A stretch of 64,000 bases of DNA from JAOPZW01 sp963788935 (GTDB lineage: Bacteria; Actinomycetota; Thermoleophilia; Solirubrobacterales; Solirubrobacteraceae), in assembly GCA_963788935.1 (NCBI GenBank), contig CAWBIM010000002.1, positions 1 to 64,000 of the forward strand, given 5' to 3'. The notes below the pieces were generated by a model that saw only the letters and a program-made list of their open reading frames with translations, had not been told where the DNA came from and did not search any database. The position numbers and the translations under genes were made by a program. Shown one piece after another: positions 63,846 through 64,000 of the stretch; the first letter of the stretch is position 1; each line of letters opens with the position of its first letter.

Positions 63846-64000
63846 TCACCGCCGGCCGGCGGCGCCAAGCTCCTCGTAGAACTCCTCGGCGCCCTGCCGG
63901 GTCGCCGTCCCGCCGAGCGTGTCGAGCGCCGAGTCCAGCACCTCGGGATCCGGGTCCTCGATCTCCGCCACCAGCCGGCCGACGACTCCCGCCCGGGGAG
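63846..64000 (-). CDS. Partial CDS at window edge, hypothetical
   Basis: The minus strand gives the C-terminal 50 residues of a protein: VVGRLVAEIEDPDPEVLDSA, LDTLGGTATRQGAEEFYEEL and a short basic end. The alternating helical pattern could be HEAT-like, but too little is visible to name the family. The N-terminus lies beyond the window. Confidence 0.55.
   Translation of the reverse strand, partial: PRAGVVGRLVAEIEDPDPEVLDSALDTLGGTATRQGAEEFYEELGAAGRR

Overview
The window is very GC-rich DNA from a high-GC Gram-positive bacterium. The gene set (dnaX-ybaB-recR, a lysC-asd pair with an internal lysC start, many two-component systems, GTG starts, overlapping stop/start pairs, RND/MmpL exporters, ferritin-like secreted proteins) suggests an actinobacterium of the Thermoleophilia/Solirubrobacterales type. 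That placement is inference; no 16S gene is present.

The window splits into two parts. Positions 1 to about 25,800 are loosely packed and accessory-like. They hold single small genes (MerR, ArsR-SRPBCC, RNase H-like, YceI, methyltransferase, alpha/beta hydrolase, NTF2-like), long stretches without a convincing gene, decayed fragments (integrase-like, GNAT, SnoaL-like, acyl-CoA dehydrogenase C-terminus, IS256-type transposase C-terminus), and a short degenerate repeat of about 24 bp scattered between genes. Within this part, 11,443-22,487 is a better preserved block: two beta-propeller-like proteins, an OmpR/HisKA two-component pair and a 1,725-residue heme peroxidase with RTX-type repeats.

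From 25,800 to the end the genes are dense. In order: asd-lysC and a second two-component pair; envelope glycosyltransferases (GT2, GT39-like, GtrA, GT87-like); two ferritin-like secreted proteins; gamma-glutamyltransferase; a small secreted charged protein; a J-domain protein; a cNMP-binding histidine kinase; dnaX-ybaB-recR; a polytopic glycosyltransferase; SRP RNA (ffs); a GAF/PP2C phosphatase; a GNAT gene whose end overlaps tRNA-Val(CAC); two MmpL-like transporters; and a stress-type cluster from 53 kb to 63.8 kb (YceI, DUF1269-like, LAL-type LuxR regulator, amphi-Trp, lipid kinase, HdeD, PAP2 phosphatase, CorA).

The most interesting signal is a 19-bp near-palindrome (GCGTGA-N7-TCAC[GC]C, 7-5-7 layout). 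It lies upstream of four transcription units in the last cluster: yceI, the DUF1269-like gene, the amphi-Trp gene and hdeD. The only regulator in the cluster is the LAL-type LuxR protein, so I propose an undescribed stress regulon.

About fifteen genes, including the normally essential dnaX and asd, carry apparent single-base frameshifts, mostly in G/C runs. This looks mainly like sequence or assembly error, so such genes are annotated as one CDS with the shift position stated.
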